A DNA stretch of 29,947 bases from Candidatus Daviesbacteria bacterium RIFCSPHIGHO2_02_FULL_39_12 (GCA_001777055.1 MFCX01000015.1:1-29947), one strand, 5' to 3'. Counted from the stretch's first letter, positions 13,525-22,164 are shown. Numbers and translations are program-made. Notes: generated from the sequence alone by a model not told the origin.

Positions 13525-14703
13525 ATGAGTTTTGTAACTCTGATTCTAACACTGGCAATTTTGTCCGGTCAATTAATTAAAATTCCACTGCTGCCCCAAG
13601 GCGGCTTAACCGTATTAGACTTTACAGTAATATCCTTAGTATTTTTTGGATTAATTAAACTTAAACTAAGATTAAAAAGCCCGCCTTTTTTTATTAAAAC
13701 AGCCCTGTTTTTTATTACCGTTTGCCTAATTTCACTTGCTATCACTCCCCTGTCTTTAAATCTGAGTCAATATTTAATTAGCGTTTCTTACACGTTAAGA
13801 TTATTGTTTTATATTATTTTGGGATGGTTAATTTATCTGGAAGCTTTTCCTAAACTCAAGGATCAAATTCCGCAAATAGTTTGTTATTCATCCTTGAGTT
13901 TATCAATAATAGGAATTTTGCAATTTATTTTTGTTCCTGATTTAAGATTTTTGCAAAAAGATCTTTGGGACCCTCATTATTTTAGAGCAGTTTCTACATT
14001 ATTAGATCCAAATTTCCTGGGCGCTTTTTTAGTCTTATCACTTTTAACAACTTTTAATACAAAAATTTCGCCCGCGCTCAAAAAATATTCTCTGCTAATT
14101 ATTTTTATAGCATTACTGACTACTTTTTCCAGAGGCTCTTATTTATCTTTTTTACTCACTTTTTCCACTTTTTCTCTATGCAAAAAATCAGTTAAACAAA
14201 TTTTCGTCACCCTCCTTCTTTTTGTTATATTACTGACAGGTTTTAATATTTATCAAAAAGCTGTGGCTGAACCTAGGGGAGTTGATAAAGCTAAATCGGC
14301 AGAAAACAGGCTAGGAACGTGGCAGCAGGGGTTAACCCTTTTTCAACACCACCCCATTTTGGGAACTGGATTTAATGCTTATAAATTTGCTTTAAAACAA
14401 AACAATTTAGCAAATGACCAATTTTTACAAAGCAGGGGAGCCACCTCTAATGATTCAAGCTTATTACATGTTGCCTCAACCACCGGTGTTATCGGACTCA
14501 TTACTTATATTTTCTTTTTGTTCTCTCTGTTTTTAACAGGCTGGAAAAATAAAACAAATCCTTATGGCTTAGTATTAATCTCCGGATTAGTAGGACTGCT
14601 TGCCCAAAGCTTTTTTATTAATAATTTGTTTTATCCCTTTATCTTTTTATGGATTATACTGATTGCCGCTAGAGTCCCGGTTTTAAAAGGCCAAAAAAAG
14701 TAA
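13525..14703 (+). CDS. O-antigen ligase / Wzy-like polymerase family membrane protein
   Basis: A 392-residue polytopic protein with around eleven membrane segments and the O-antigen ligase (Wzy_C) pattern. TFSRGSYLSFL sits in the middle. A large external loop holds AENRLGTWQQGLTLFQHHPILGTGFNAYKF and ends in NDSSLLHVASTTGVIGL. The conserved Arg and His residues in these loops are those implicated in transferring lipid-linked glycan. It would join or polymerise surface polysaccharide outside the membrane. It overlaps the opposing GT2 gene tail-to-tail by 35 nt. A lipid-A acceptor is unlikely in this kind of organism, so the glycan may go to a protein or lipid anchor; that part is inference. Confidence 0.8.
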   Translation: MSFVTLILTLAILSGQLIKIPLLPQGGLTVLDFTVISLVFFGLIKLKLRLKSPPFFIKTALFFITVCLISLAITPLSLNLSQYLISVSYTLRLLFYIILGWLIYLEAFPKLKDQIPQIVCYSSLSLSIIGILQFIFVPDLRFLQKDLWDPHYFRAVSTLLDPNFLGAFLVLSLLTTFNTKISPALKKYSLLIIFIALLTTFSRGSYLSFLLTFSTFSLCKKSVKQIFVTLLLFVILLTGFNIYQKAVAEPRGVDKAKSAENRLGTWQQGLTLFQHHPILGTGFNAYKFALKQNNLANDQFLQSRGATSNDSSLLHVASTTGVIGLITYIFFLFSLFLTGWKNKTNPYGLVLISGLVGLLAQSFFINNLFYPFIFLWIILIAARVPVLKGQKK

Positions 14704-15655
14704 TTCTTTTTTCTCTGACATTTTTAATAATATAATCATCATCCACCACTTTATTTTTTTGTATCCGGGCTCTTTTTTTCAGTAGGGCAGGGAGGTGAGA
14801 GAGGATATAAAGATCTGCCCCTATCCCCTGCCAAAACAACCCCTGTTTTATCATCCAAAAAATAGTATTAATATTGACTAAAATAATTTTTAACCAGTTA
14901 AGATTTGTCAAGAATAATCTTCTAGGGAAATCTTTAATAATCATCTGGGTCATATTCCTAAACTGCCAATACTCCATCATTGGTCTAATCCTTAAAGAAG
15001 TTGCTTTATGCATATGATAGATTATTGCTTTGGGTTGATACCAACCTTTAAAACCCTGAAGTTGTGCCCGTAAACACAAATCCACATCCTCCATATAGGT
15101 ATTAAAATCCTCATCAAATAAACCTACTTTATTAAACACTTCCCTTTTAAATAAACCCCCTCCGGCAGTGACCATAAATACATAGCCCGCCTTACTAAAC
15201 TTTGGTCCGTCCTTCTCCCCCATCCCTAAATTATATGCATGTCCTGCTACATCAATAATATCCCCTGCCGAATCTATCCTATCTCTCCTATAAAAATTGC
15301 GGACTCTGGCTGCAATAAAACCTGCATCCTTATGCTGGTTTGCTGCCGCCACCAAACAACTTAAACCATTCTCCTCTACTGCAGTATCATTATTTAACAA
15401 AAAGAGGTATTTGGATTTGCTATTTTGAATGCCGCTATTTACAGCTTTTGCAAAACCATAATTCTTATCCAGTTTAATAACTTTAAATTCCGGGAAAAAC
15501 TTTGTAACATAATCTACTGATTTATCAAGTGAGCCATTATCCACAACAATCACCTCAAAATCCTTAAAGGTTTGCTTTTGTAAAGAAGGTAAACATTTTT
15601 TCAATAACTGCTTACCATTCCAATTTGGGATAATTACAGAAACTAAAGTACTCAT
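14669..15655 (-). CDS. Family 2 glycosyltransferase
   Basis: A 328-residue GT-A fold inverting transferase. The N-terminus SVIIPNWNGKQLLKKCL is followed by VIVVDNGSLDKS, KNYGFAKAVNSGI, the DxD-like FLLNNDTAVEE and GGGLFKREVFNKVGLFDEDF, with YMEDVDLCLRAQLQGF supplying the catalytic acid (ED motif). This pattern resembles rhamnosyl- or similar transferases of surface glycan clusters. A short hydrophobic stretch near residues 255-275 (WLKIILVNINTIFWMI) may hold it at the membrane. Its ATG overlaps the flippase stop (ATGA), so the two are coupled. The stop is TAG inside the opposing O-antigen ligase gene. The sugar donor cannot be told from sequence. Confidence 0.88.
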   Translation of the reverse strand: MSTLVSVIIPNWNGKQLLKKCLPSLQKQTFKDFEVIVVDNGSLDKSVDYVTKFFPEFKVIKLDKNYGFAKAVNSGIQNSKSKYLFLLNNDTAVEENGLSCLVAAANQHKDAGFIAARVRNFYRRDRIDSAGDIIDVAGHAYNLGMGEKDGPKFSKAGYVFMVTAGGGLFKREVFNKVGLFDEDFNTYMEDVDLCLRAQLQGFKGWYQPKAIIYHMHKATSLRIRPMMEYWQFRNMTQMIIKDFPRRLFLTNLNWLKIILVNINTIFWMIKQGLFWQGIGADLYILSHLPALLKKRARIQKNKVVDDDYIIKNVREKRITFFGLLKPGL

Positions 15656-16875
15656 TTAAACACCTTGACTCTAAGCAGTTGGAAGAACACCAAAAAACTC
15701 AGCACTTCTGATGCCACAGTTATCCAAGAAGCAGCAATGAATCCATATTTTGGAATAAATAATAAATTTAAAATTACGTTAAAAGATAAGGTAAGTATAG
15801 AAAGTAAAATAATAGGTTTTAAATATTTATCCGTAGAAAGTAAAATCTGCGCTCCCGGCACATGAACAAAAATAAATGGTAAAGATAAAGCCAAAATCCT
15901 CAAAGCTTCAATAGAAGAAAGATAGTTTGGTAAAAAAATTTGTATAATTTGGGGCAAGACCAGTAAATACCCTACTGCCACGACAATTCCTAATAAAACC
16001 ATCGCCTTAAAACTTTTAAAATAAACTGATTTAATCTTGGATTTATCATCCAAATATAGTTTGGCTACAACAGGAAAAAGCGCTGTTGATAATGCAGATG
16101 GTATAAAAACAGCTGCTTCTAAAAATTTATATGCCGCAGAATATATACCTGTATCAAAATTCCCTTTTATATAAGAAAGCAAGATAGTATCTATCCTAAA
16201 ATAAAGCATACCTAATATCCCCAAAAGACCATAAGGCAATGACCCCAAAGTAATTTCTCTGATGGTTTTAAAATTAATTTCGGATAGTAAATTAATTTTT
16301 TGGGTAGGCAGTATAAGAATAATTATTAGCAGATACCCAAGTTGTCCCAAGATTAAAGCAACGGCTGTGCCAGTTGGTCCAAAACCGGAAGAAACTAAAA
16401 AGTAACCGATAAGTGAGGTAAAAATAGACAAAAATACTAAAGATAAAGCAGAAAGCTGTAATCTTTTTAAAGCTACAAATAACCCGTCTAAAGTTAGCGC
16501 CACAGCTTGAGGAACAACTGCCAGAACCATTAACAAACTCACGCTCACCCTAAATTTGTCAGGGTCCAATATATATAAAATCACGGCAAAGATTCCAAAA
16601 AGACAACTGGAGAGAGTTAATCTCAAAAGCGTGACATTAAATACTAATCCGGATATCCTAAGATGATCTTTAGCAATTTCTCTGATTAAAAATCTGTTAA
16701 AACCAAAGTCAGAAATAGTGGAGATTAAGGAAAAATAAGCTAAAGCCACAGAATAAAGCCCAAACTCAGCAATCGCCAAATTTCTGGCTAAAAAGATGGT
16801 ATAGAAAAAACCTATTAATCTGATTATAACTTGGGCTAAAGCTAACCAGGAAGCCTGCCGTAAAATCGGTAGCAT
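15652..16875 (-). CDS. Polysaccharide flippase (Wzx / MATE-like, MOP superfamily)
   Basis: A protein of about 407 residues with 12 or so membrane segments. It starts MLPILRQASWLALAQVIIRLIG and continues FLARNLAIAEFGLYSVALAYFSL, the typical N-terminus of polysaccharide biosynthesis exporters, with ISDFGFNRFLIREIAKD soon after. It moves undecaprenyl-linked oligosaccharide across the membrane for the ligase and transferases beside it. I chose the ATG at 16875 because it lies 17 nt after the GH63 stop and begins the conserved core; a GTG at 16920 would add 15 residues and overlap the upstream gene. It is coupled to the GT2 gene through ATGA. Confidence 0.85.
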   Translation of the reverse strand: MLPILRQASWLALAQVIIRLIGFFYTIFLARNLAIAEFGLYSVALAYFSLISTISDFGFNRFLIREIAKDHLRISGLVFNVTLLRLTLSSCLFGIFAVILYILDPDKFRVSVSLLMVLAVVPQAVALTLDGLFVALKRLQLSALSLVFLSIFTSLIGYFLVSSGFGPTGTAVALILGQLGYLLIIILILPTQKINLLSEINFKTIREITLGSLPYGLLGILGMLYFRIDTILLSYIKGNFDTGIYSAAYKFLEAAVFIPSALSTALFPVVAKLYLDDKSKIKSVYFKSFKAMVLLGIVVAVGYLLVLPQIIQIFLPNYLSSIEALRILALSLPFIFVHVPGAQILLSTDKYLKPIILLSILTLSFNVILNLLFIPKYGFIAASWITVASEVLSFLVFFQLLRVKVFK

Positions 16876-16892
16876 TAATAAATTGTACCAGG

Positions 16893-18077
16893 TTAGTCCA
16901 TATCTGCAACAAGTCCACACCAGCTAAATTGCATAGCTCCTAAACCTTCTCCTGTTTGAGGATTAAAATACTCACGAAAACCTGATTTTTGCAGCAAATT
17001 TACGGAAGATCTCTTAATCTCTTCTGCTATACTATTAAAACCGTAATTTTGTAACCCCTTATATATAAACCAATTAGTCCCTATCCAGGTAGGCCCTCTC
17101 CAATAACCTGAAGGGTCAAAAGAGGGTTCATCTAAAGAGGTGGTTGGAACCGGAAACTCTGTCCAAAATTCCTTTGGATTAAGCAGATGTTTTTCAACCA
17201 AGTTTTGTGCCTGCTTTTGATTTAAGATTTTAGCAAAAAGAGGAGCAAAAATAGCCCATGTTTTAATCTTTATTTTCTGGTAATCTTCCCCAAAAGTAGA
17301 CCAAAAAAGATCGTCCTCATACATAAATTTTTTCATAGCCTCAATTATTTTCTCTCTTTGTTCATCAAAAAATTTAGCATCCTCCGAATAACCTAAACTT
17401 GTAGCAAGCTGGACCAGTAACCTTAAATTCTCTACCATTATTACATTAAAAGGTACGTCTTTAACCCAGAAAAAATTCCTCATGCAAAAAGGCGCATCAA
17501 AATGGCATTCTATATTTTGCTTAACTAAATGCATCCTTTTTTTAGTATTCTCTTTTAGAGTGTGATTTGGCGGCAAATTTAAAGCAAAATCAAATCTGGG
17601 TGAGTTATCCTCACCTGACTCATCCGGATTCATAATCCCGATCAAATGATTTGTATGAGGATCCCGCTCAGTCAATAAGTATCTGTAGAAATGATACAAG
17701 TTAGAATAAACCTTTTTAACAAATAAGCTGTCTTTATCCTTTTGGAAAATTTGCCAGACAGCATAAGCAAGCATTGGCGGTTGAGTAATAGTGCTGGTAT
17801 GATTTTTCCCCCAGATAATCCTGGGAAAACTTCCCGGCAATTTCTTATCCCAGTAAATAATATGCGGGATCATACCATTTTCAAACTGTTTTGATAAAAG
17901 AGATACAATCTCATTTTTTGCATCATTTATTTTATAATGAGTCAAAATAATAGCGTGAAAACAAGAATCCCATAACCACTGATAAGGGTAAGCGCCGGGA
18001 GCAGGCACGGTATATTGAAAGCCATTGGTCTCCCTCCTATTTTTTTTAAGTAACTGATAAAAATCTTTGTTTTTCAT
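16893..18077 (-). CDS. GH63-like glycoside hydrolase
   Basis: A 394-residue (alpha/alpha)6-barrel-type hydrolase resembling family 63 enzymes (alpha-glucosidases and mannosylglycerate/glucosylglycerate hydrolases). Characteristic pieces are YQWLWDSCFHAI (32-43), TQPPMLAYAVW, IMNPDESGEDNSPRFD (148-163, candidate catalytic Asp/Glu), GYWRGPTWIGTNWFIYKGL and the C-terminal GFREYFNPQTGEGLGAMQFSW. There is no signal peptide, so it is probably cytoplasmic. The ATG shares one base with the stop of the upstream GT20 fusion (TAATG), so the two proteins are made together. That suggests it processes or turns over the GT20 product, possibly trehalose or a related glucoside. The substrate is inferred. Confidence 0.78.
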   Translation of the reverse strand: MKNKDFYQLLKKNRRETNGFQYTVPAPGAYPYQWLWDSCFHAIILTHYKINDAKNEIVSLLSKQFENGMIPHIIYWDKKLPGSFPRIIWGKNHTSTITQPPMLAYAVWQIFQKDKDSLFVKKVYSNLYHFYRYLLTERDPHTNHLIGIMNPDESGEDNSPRFDFALNLPPNHTLKENTKKRMHLVKQNIECHFDAPFCMRNFFWVKDVPFNVIMVENLRLLVQLATSLGYSEDAKFFDEQREKIIEAMKKFMYEDDLFWSTFGEDYQKIKIKTWAIFAPLFAKILNQKQAQNLVEKHLLNPKEFWTEFPVPTTSLDEPSFDPSGYWRGPTWIGTNWFIYKGLQNYGFNSIAEEIKRSSVNLLQKSGFREYFNPQTGEGLGAMQFSWCGLVADMD

Positions 18078-20311
18078 TACCCTAAATTGACTATCGTCTT
18101 TAAAAGTTCAGCCGACCAGCGGTAAACATTATAATTTTTGAGGGTTTCTCTCATGCTGCGCATCCTTTTTATTTGTTCCTTTGGCGTCATTTCCAAAGCC
18201 TCCTTTACGGCTTGGGCTGTTTGCTCGCCGTTATATGGGTTTACAATCAATGCGTCTCTTAACTCCCTTGACGCGCCGGTATATTGGCTTAAAATTAAGA
18301 CTCCTTTTTCATCATACCTCGACGCCACAAATTCTTTTGCCACCAAATTCATCCCATCATGTAAAGAAGTCACCAGACAAACATCTGTTGCACGGTAAAA
18401 TTTCTGGATTTCTGTATGGCTATGGTGTCTTTCCAAAAGTATAATTGGCTTCCAATTTTTTATCTTAAATAAAGCATTAATTCTTTCTACCTCTTTTTCT
18501 ACCTCAAGCGCAAAATCCCTGTATTTTTTAACTTTGGTTCTGCTCGGGGCAGCAATTTGGATAAAGGTAAAATTGCCCTGATAAGACGGATTGTTATGAA
18601 GAAAAATCTCTATTCCTTTTAATCGTTCGGGTATGCCTTTTGTATAATCCAGCCGGTCAATCCCCACGCAGATGTATTTTGTCTTGATTCCCAATGTCTT
18701 TAACAATTCATCTTTTTCCAATTTAGCATCCGCATCTGCTCGTTTATCAAAGCCGTTGGGAAAAGAAATACTAATCGGAAATGGTTTGATATAGGAAATG
18801 TGATTGTTTCTGGTAATTGTGAATTGCTCAAAATCTATTAAAGACTCAAGCTCCCTGCTTACTGTTTCAATAAAATTATTGCAATGAAGTTGCGTCTGAA
18901 ACCCTGCCAGATCAGCTCCCAGCATGCCGTCTAAAATTTCTTTTTTCCATGGGCAAATACTAAAAGCTTCCGGATTCGGCCAGGGAATATGCCAAAAAAT
19001 TCCTATGACAGCACCGTGCCTTTGCATTTTAACCATCTTCGGAACTAAAGATAGATGAAAATCCTGAATTAAAACAATCGGCCTATCCTGATTTTTTATT
19101 TCGGAAAGTATAGCATCGGCAAATTTTTGATTAACTTTTTTATACTCCTCCCAATCCTCTTTTCTAAAGATAGGCCTGTTGTGGGCTATATGGCAAAGAG
19201 GCCATAATCCCTCATTGGAAAAACCATCATAGTAACCTTTTTCTTCTTCTTCAGTCAGCCAGACGCGCCTGAGAGTATATTTTGGCTCATCCGGTGGAAC
19301 TTTAATTCTGTTAAACCTATCAACCACTAATTTATCGGCATCACCGCTGCCATAGGCAATCCAAACTCCGCCGCAGGAACGCATCACAGGTTCAATTGCC
19401 GTTGCCATACCACTGGCCGGAAAGTAGTAACTGATTCTTCCTCCGTTTTTTGTGTGGACATAAGGTTCTCTGTTAGAAACCATAAAAATACTCCTTCCCT
19501 TTAAGAGATCTTTCACAAACTCTTTGAGTCTTTCCGCAGTCCATGGCGAATCTAATTGCTCCAGCCTCATCCTGGCTTCTTCACTGGCAGAAGTTCGCGC
19601 CTCTATTAAACTGCTTCTTATATTGGAAATTTCTTTAACCAAAGGTCTAAAGAAAAATGAGCTTGTTAAACCTTTAGGAGACCGCTCCACCCCACCCATT
19701 CTTGCTAATTTCAGCGTTTCCACCAAACCACGGATTGGCACATAAATGATCCAGCGAATCAAAAGAAGAGTAGCAAAAGACAATAAGGATGCCTGAATTA
19801 CCAGTCTAATCAGGTTATTTCTCCATATCTCATTCAAACGATCGTCAATATAGCTGGCGTTTTGTACCACCATCAAAGCTCCAACTACACTCTTGTCATC
19901 ATGCAAGGGTATTGCCAGCAAGTAAAATTTATTGTTGTCAAAGTTTTGGAAATCTCCATTTGCTTTATCCGCATCCATGGCATTGGCAACTACATTAAGA
20001 GCCGCCGAAGATGCCTCAGGAATGGTAGAAGAAAGCGCAATGACATTATTTTTATTATCGTAGATTCCAAGTCCTGCAAATCTTTCTTTATTGGCAAATC
20101 TCTCTACCACATCCTGCAAATATTTTTCCGATTTGTTGATGAAGTTTGGTTCAACGGTTTCTTTCAAGCTTTCGGCAAGAAGGGTTGAACGATACTGCAG
20201 GTCAACTCTGAGCCTACGCTCTTCTTCCCCTACTTGATTGATGGTAAAAGCAATTACAATCAGACTAATTATAGTAATTATTATTAGCAGTGCTGCAATA
20301 ACTTGTTTCAT
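18077..20311 (-). CDS. Membrane sensor domain fused to GT20 trehalose-6-phosphate synthase-like domain
   Basis: A 744-residue chimera. Residues 1-270 look like a receptor N-terminus: a membrane segment (5-24, VIAALLIIITIISLIVIAFT), an extracytoplasmic domain of about 145 residues (with GLGIYDNKNNVIALSS and LLAIPLHDDKSVVGALMVV, cache-like), a second membrane segment near 170-192 and a HAMP-like helical linker. Residues from about 275 form a GT20 domain: SNREPYV, GGVWIAYGSG, QDFHLSLVPKM, WHIPWPNPEAF, GADLAGFQTQLHCNNF, GIDRLDYTKGIPERL and HDGMNLVAKEF. GT20 enzymes join UDP- or ADP-glucose to glucose-6-phosphate. No phosphatase (OtsB) domain is present. The ATG lies 6 nt after tRNA-Val, and the stop touches the GH63 start. 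The external domain presumably tunes activity; this is inference. Confidence 0.88.
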   Translation of the reverse strand: MKQVIAALLIIITIISLIVIAFTINQVGEEERRLRVDLQYRSTLLAESLKETVEPNFINKSEKYLQDVVERFANKERFAGLGIYDNKNNVIALSSTIPEASSAALNVVANAMDADKANGDFQNFDNNKFYLLAIPLHDDKSVVGALMVVQNASYIDDRLNEIWRNNLIRLVIQASLLSFATLLLIRWIIYVPIRGLVETLKLARMGGVERSPKGLTSSFFFRPLVKEISNIRSSLIEARTSASEEARMRLEQLDSPWTAERLKEFVKDLLKGRSIFMVSNREPYVHTKNGGRISYYFPASGMATAIEPVMRSCGGVWIAYGSGDADKLVVDRFNRIKVPPDEPKYTLRRVWLTEEEEKGYYDGFSNEGLWPLCHIAHNRPIFRKEDWEEYKKVNQKFADAILSEIKNQDRPIVLIQDFHLSLVPKMVKMQRHGAVIGIFWHIPWPNPEAFSICPWKKEILDGMLGADLAGFQTQLHCNNFIETVSRELESLIDFEQFTITRNNHISYIKPFPISISFPNGFDKRADADAKLEKDELLKTLGIKTKYICVGIDRLDYTKGIPERLKGIEIFLHNNPSYQGNFTFIQIAAPSRTKVKKYRDFALEVEKEVERINALFKIKNWKPIILLERHHSHTEIQKFYRATDVCLVTSLHDGMNLVAKEFVASRYDEKGVLILSQYTGASRELRDALIVNPYNGEQTAQAVKEALEMTPKEQIKRMRSMRETLKNYNVYRWSAELLKTIVNLG

Positions 20312-20317
20312 AAAAGA

Positions 20318-20394
20318 TGGTGGACTTGCTCCGGCTCGGACGGAGGACCTCTTCGATGTGAACGAAGCGCTCTAACCAACTGAGCTACAAGTCC
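20318..20394 (-). tRNA. tRNA-Val (anticodon CAC)
   Basis: A full cloverleaf on the minus strand, 77 nt including an encoded CCA. The acceptor GGACTTG pairs with CAAGTCC, with discriminator A. The D stem is GCTC/GAGC with loop AGTTGGTTA, the anticodon stem CTTCG/CGAAG with loop TTCACAT (CAC, reads GUG), and the T stem CTCCG/CGGAG. The T loop is TCCGAGC, again with C at position 55. Only 6 nt (TCTTTT) separate its CCA from the ATG of the GT20 fusion, so tRNA and mRNA are probably one transcript. Confidence 0.95.
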
Positions 20395-20408
20395 AGCTAT
20401 TTGCTTCT

Positions 20409-20437
20409 ATTCTAGCATCATACCTCTTGCATCTCAA
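20409..20437 (-). promoter_or_regulatory. Promoter of tRNA-Val and the GT20-GH63 operon
   Basis: Minus-strand TTGAGA (20437-20432), a 17-nt spacer and TAGAAT (20414-20409), preceded by TGC, an extended -10. Transcription would begin about 8 nt before the tRNA 5' end. Its -35 overlaps that of the divergent lepB promoter by one base. Confidence 0.7.
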
Positions 20438-20456
20438 CTTGATCCTTTGAGATAAT
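20427..20456 (+). promoter_or_regulatory. Promoter of lepB (leaderless)
   Basis: TTGCAT (20427-20432), an 18-nt spacer and GATAAT (20451-20456) with TGA upstream. The -10 ends exactly 7 nt before the GTG start, so the mRNA should begin at the start codon. Confidence 0.65.
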
Positions 20457-20463
20457 ATAGGAT

Positions 20464-21057
20464 GTGGATCCTAATATTCTTTATGGAAATGCCCCCCAGC
20501 CAAAGGGGATTTTTGAAAATTTCGGCTCTCATATAATAGATTTTATAGAGACATTGGTCGTCTTTGGCGCTATTTTTGCTCTTATTTATCTTTTTGTGGC
20601 CCAGTTTCATAAAGTTTCCGGCAATTCCATGTTTCCTACCATGCATAACGGAGATTATTTAATCACAGAAAAAGTAAGTTATAAACTGAACAATCCAAAA
20701 AAGGAAGATATCATCGTTTTAAAAAATCCCAAAGATGAATCCCAGGATTTTATCAAAAGAATTATTGCTCTGCCCGGTGACACTGTCAAAATTGAAAACA
20801 ATAAAGTTTTTGTAAATGGCGGCGCTAAAGAAGAAACCTATCTGCCGCCCGATACTCCTACCAAAGGAGGAACTTATCTGCCAACAAATGGTGCCCCAAT
20901 CACCATGGGTGTTAATCAATATTTTGTGATAGGAGATAACCGTAATCATTCGTCCGATTCCCGGGAATGGGGACCGATTACTAAAGAGGAAATTGTTGGC
21001 AAAGCCTTTTTCAGATACTGGCCTTTGCAAAGCATGGGTCTTTTACAAAACCTGTAA
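20464..21057 (+). CDS. lepB: Signal peptidase I
   Basis: Cleaves signal peptides from exported proteins at the outer face of the membrane. There is one N-terminal membrane segment (about residues 26-46, DFIETLVVFGAIFALIYLFV). The catalytic dyad is Ser55 in SGNSMFPTM and Lys98 in FIKRIIALPGD, with the GDNRNHSSDSREWG box (box E) near residue 157. The length of 197 residues matches short Gram-positive-type enzymes. The start is GTG, the only in-frame start upstream of the membrane segment, 7 nt after the -10 box. It is transcribed divergently from tRNA-Val and ends 2 nt from the ParB stop. Confidence 0.95.
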   Translation: MDPNILYGNAPQPKGIFENFGSHIIDFIETLVVFGAIFALIYLFVAQFHKVSGNSMFPTMHNGDYLITEKVSYKLNNPKKEDIIVLKNPKDESQDFIKRIIALPGDTVKIENNKVFVNGGAKEETYLPPDTPTKGGTYLPTNGAPITMGVNQYFVIGDNRNHSSDSREWGPITKEEIVGKAFFRYWPLQSMGLLQNL

Positions 21058-21059
21058 TT

Positions 21060-21908
21060 TTACTCGTTAAGATTAAAATAACCCACAATTGCATGGCGAA
21101 TGTGCGTAAGTATCGGCAGAGTTTTTTCCGGATCGCCTTCAATCATTAATTCCACTTTCGCTCTTTTACCGGTTTGCGAACATTTAACCTGCGTTTTATC
21201 AGCCTTTCTGGCAATTGCCTGGCTTAAGTCATCTTGCAACCTGTCAATTTCTTCTGAAACAATATGCATACTTATTACATCCGCGCTTTTTTTAGGCCCG
21301 ATTCCCTGCTTTGCTCTAAATCTTCTAACCAACTCCTCTGTACCTCTGACAGATAAATTCCTTTTCAAAACATCTTTGTATACGGAAATAATTAAATAAG
21401 GATCCTCCAGCGCAGACAAAGCTCTGGCATGCCCCTCCGAAGTAGCTCCGGACATCAAAGCGTCTTTTAATGCATCGGGCAAAGTCAAAAGTCTGATGGT
21501 GTTAGAAATATACGAAGGGCTTTTGGAAACTCTTTCTGATATTTCAGCATTGGTTAAACCAAACTCTTCCATCAACCTTTTATAGGCTTGAGCTCGTTCC
21601 AGGGGATTTAGGTCAATTCTTTGGACATTTTCCACAATAGCCATTTCCAACATACCCTGGGGGCTGGTTTCCCGAATGATCACAGGAACTTTACCCAAAC
21701 CCACTAATTTTGCAGCTCTCCATCGTCTTTCCCCCGCAATAATCTGGTAACCTGCCGGGGTTTTTGCTACAACTATCGGCTCTAAAATTCCATGCGCTCT
21801 GACTGACTCAGCCAGTTCGGATAATGACTCCGGACTAATTAACCCCCGTGGCTGCAGGGGATTAGGCTGAAGTAGTTCTATTTCTAATTCGTAGATCTGC
21901 TCATCCAT
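21060..21908 (-). CDS. parB: Chromosome partitioning protein ParB (Noc/Spo0J family)
   Basis: Loads as a CTP-gated clamp at parS and works with ParA/SMC to segregate chromosomes. The N-terminal CTPase part shows LQPNPLQPRGLI, GILEPIVV and the GERRWRAAK box (59-67). AIVENVQRIDLNPLERAQAY follows, then the helix-turn-helix LTNAEISERVSKSPSYISNTIRLL that reads parS. The C-terminal part is the dimerisation region. The length of 282 residues is normal. The start codon lies 4 nt after the bL27 stop, so it is the last gene of the rplU-rpmA-parB unit. No ParA gene is in view, and I saw no canonical parS (TGTTTCACGTGAAACA) in this window. Confidence 0.95.
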   Translation of the reverse strand: MDEQIYELEIELLQPNPLQPRGLISPESLSELAESVRAHGILEPIVVAKTPAGYQIIAGERRWRAAKLVGLGKVPVIIRETSPQGMLEMAIVENVQRIDLNPLERAQAYKRLMEEFGLTNAEISERVSKSPSYISNTIRLLTLPDALKDALMSGATSEGHARALSALEDPYLIISVYKDVLKRNLSVRGTEELVRRFRAKQGIGPKKSADVISMHIVSEEIDRLQDDLSQAIARKADKTQVKCSQTGKRAKVELMIEGDPEKTLPILTHIRHAIVGYFNLNE

Positions 21909-21912
21909 ATTA

Positions 21913-22164
21913 TCAAATTTTAATTACGTTAATAATGTTTTTGCCCAATTTTGTTCTAAACTCAACTCTACCTGATTCTACTGCAAATATTGTATAGTCA
22001 TTCCCTTGCTTAGTCCCTAATCCCGGGTGAAATTTATTCCCTTTTTGTCTGACTATAATATTTCCGCAAGCTGCCTTTTCTCCGCCATAAATCTTCACAC
22101 CCAAGCGCTTGGAAATTGAATCTCGATTTTTTTTGGTTGTAGATCCGCCTTTTTTATGCGCCAT
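21913..22164 (-). CDS. rpmA: Ribosomal protein bL27
   Basis: A large-subunit protein whose N-terminal tail reaches the peptidyl transferase centre. The 83-residue product starts MAHKKGGSTTKKNRDSISKR, continues LGVKIYGGEKAACGNIIVRQ and GNKFHPG, and ends INVIKI. I set the start at the ATG at 22164 because AHKKGGS is the conserved mature N-terminus; there is no cleavable extension like that of Firmicutes bL27. The longer frame from 22203 overlaps the bL21 stop and adds unconserved residues. It lies directly after rplU, in the usual order. Confidence 0.96.
   Translation of the reverse strand: MAHKKGGSTTKKNRDSISKRLGVKIYGGEKAACGNIIVRQKGNKFHPGLGTKQGNDYTIFAVESGRVEFRTKLGKNIINVIKI

Noticed and set aside
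21060..21908. A parS site near parB
   Set aside because: No TGTTTCACGTGAAACA-like sequence was found by eye; parS may be elsewhere or diverged.
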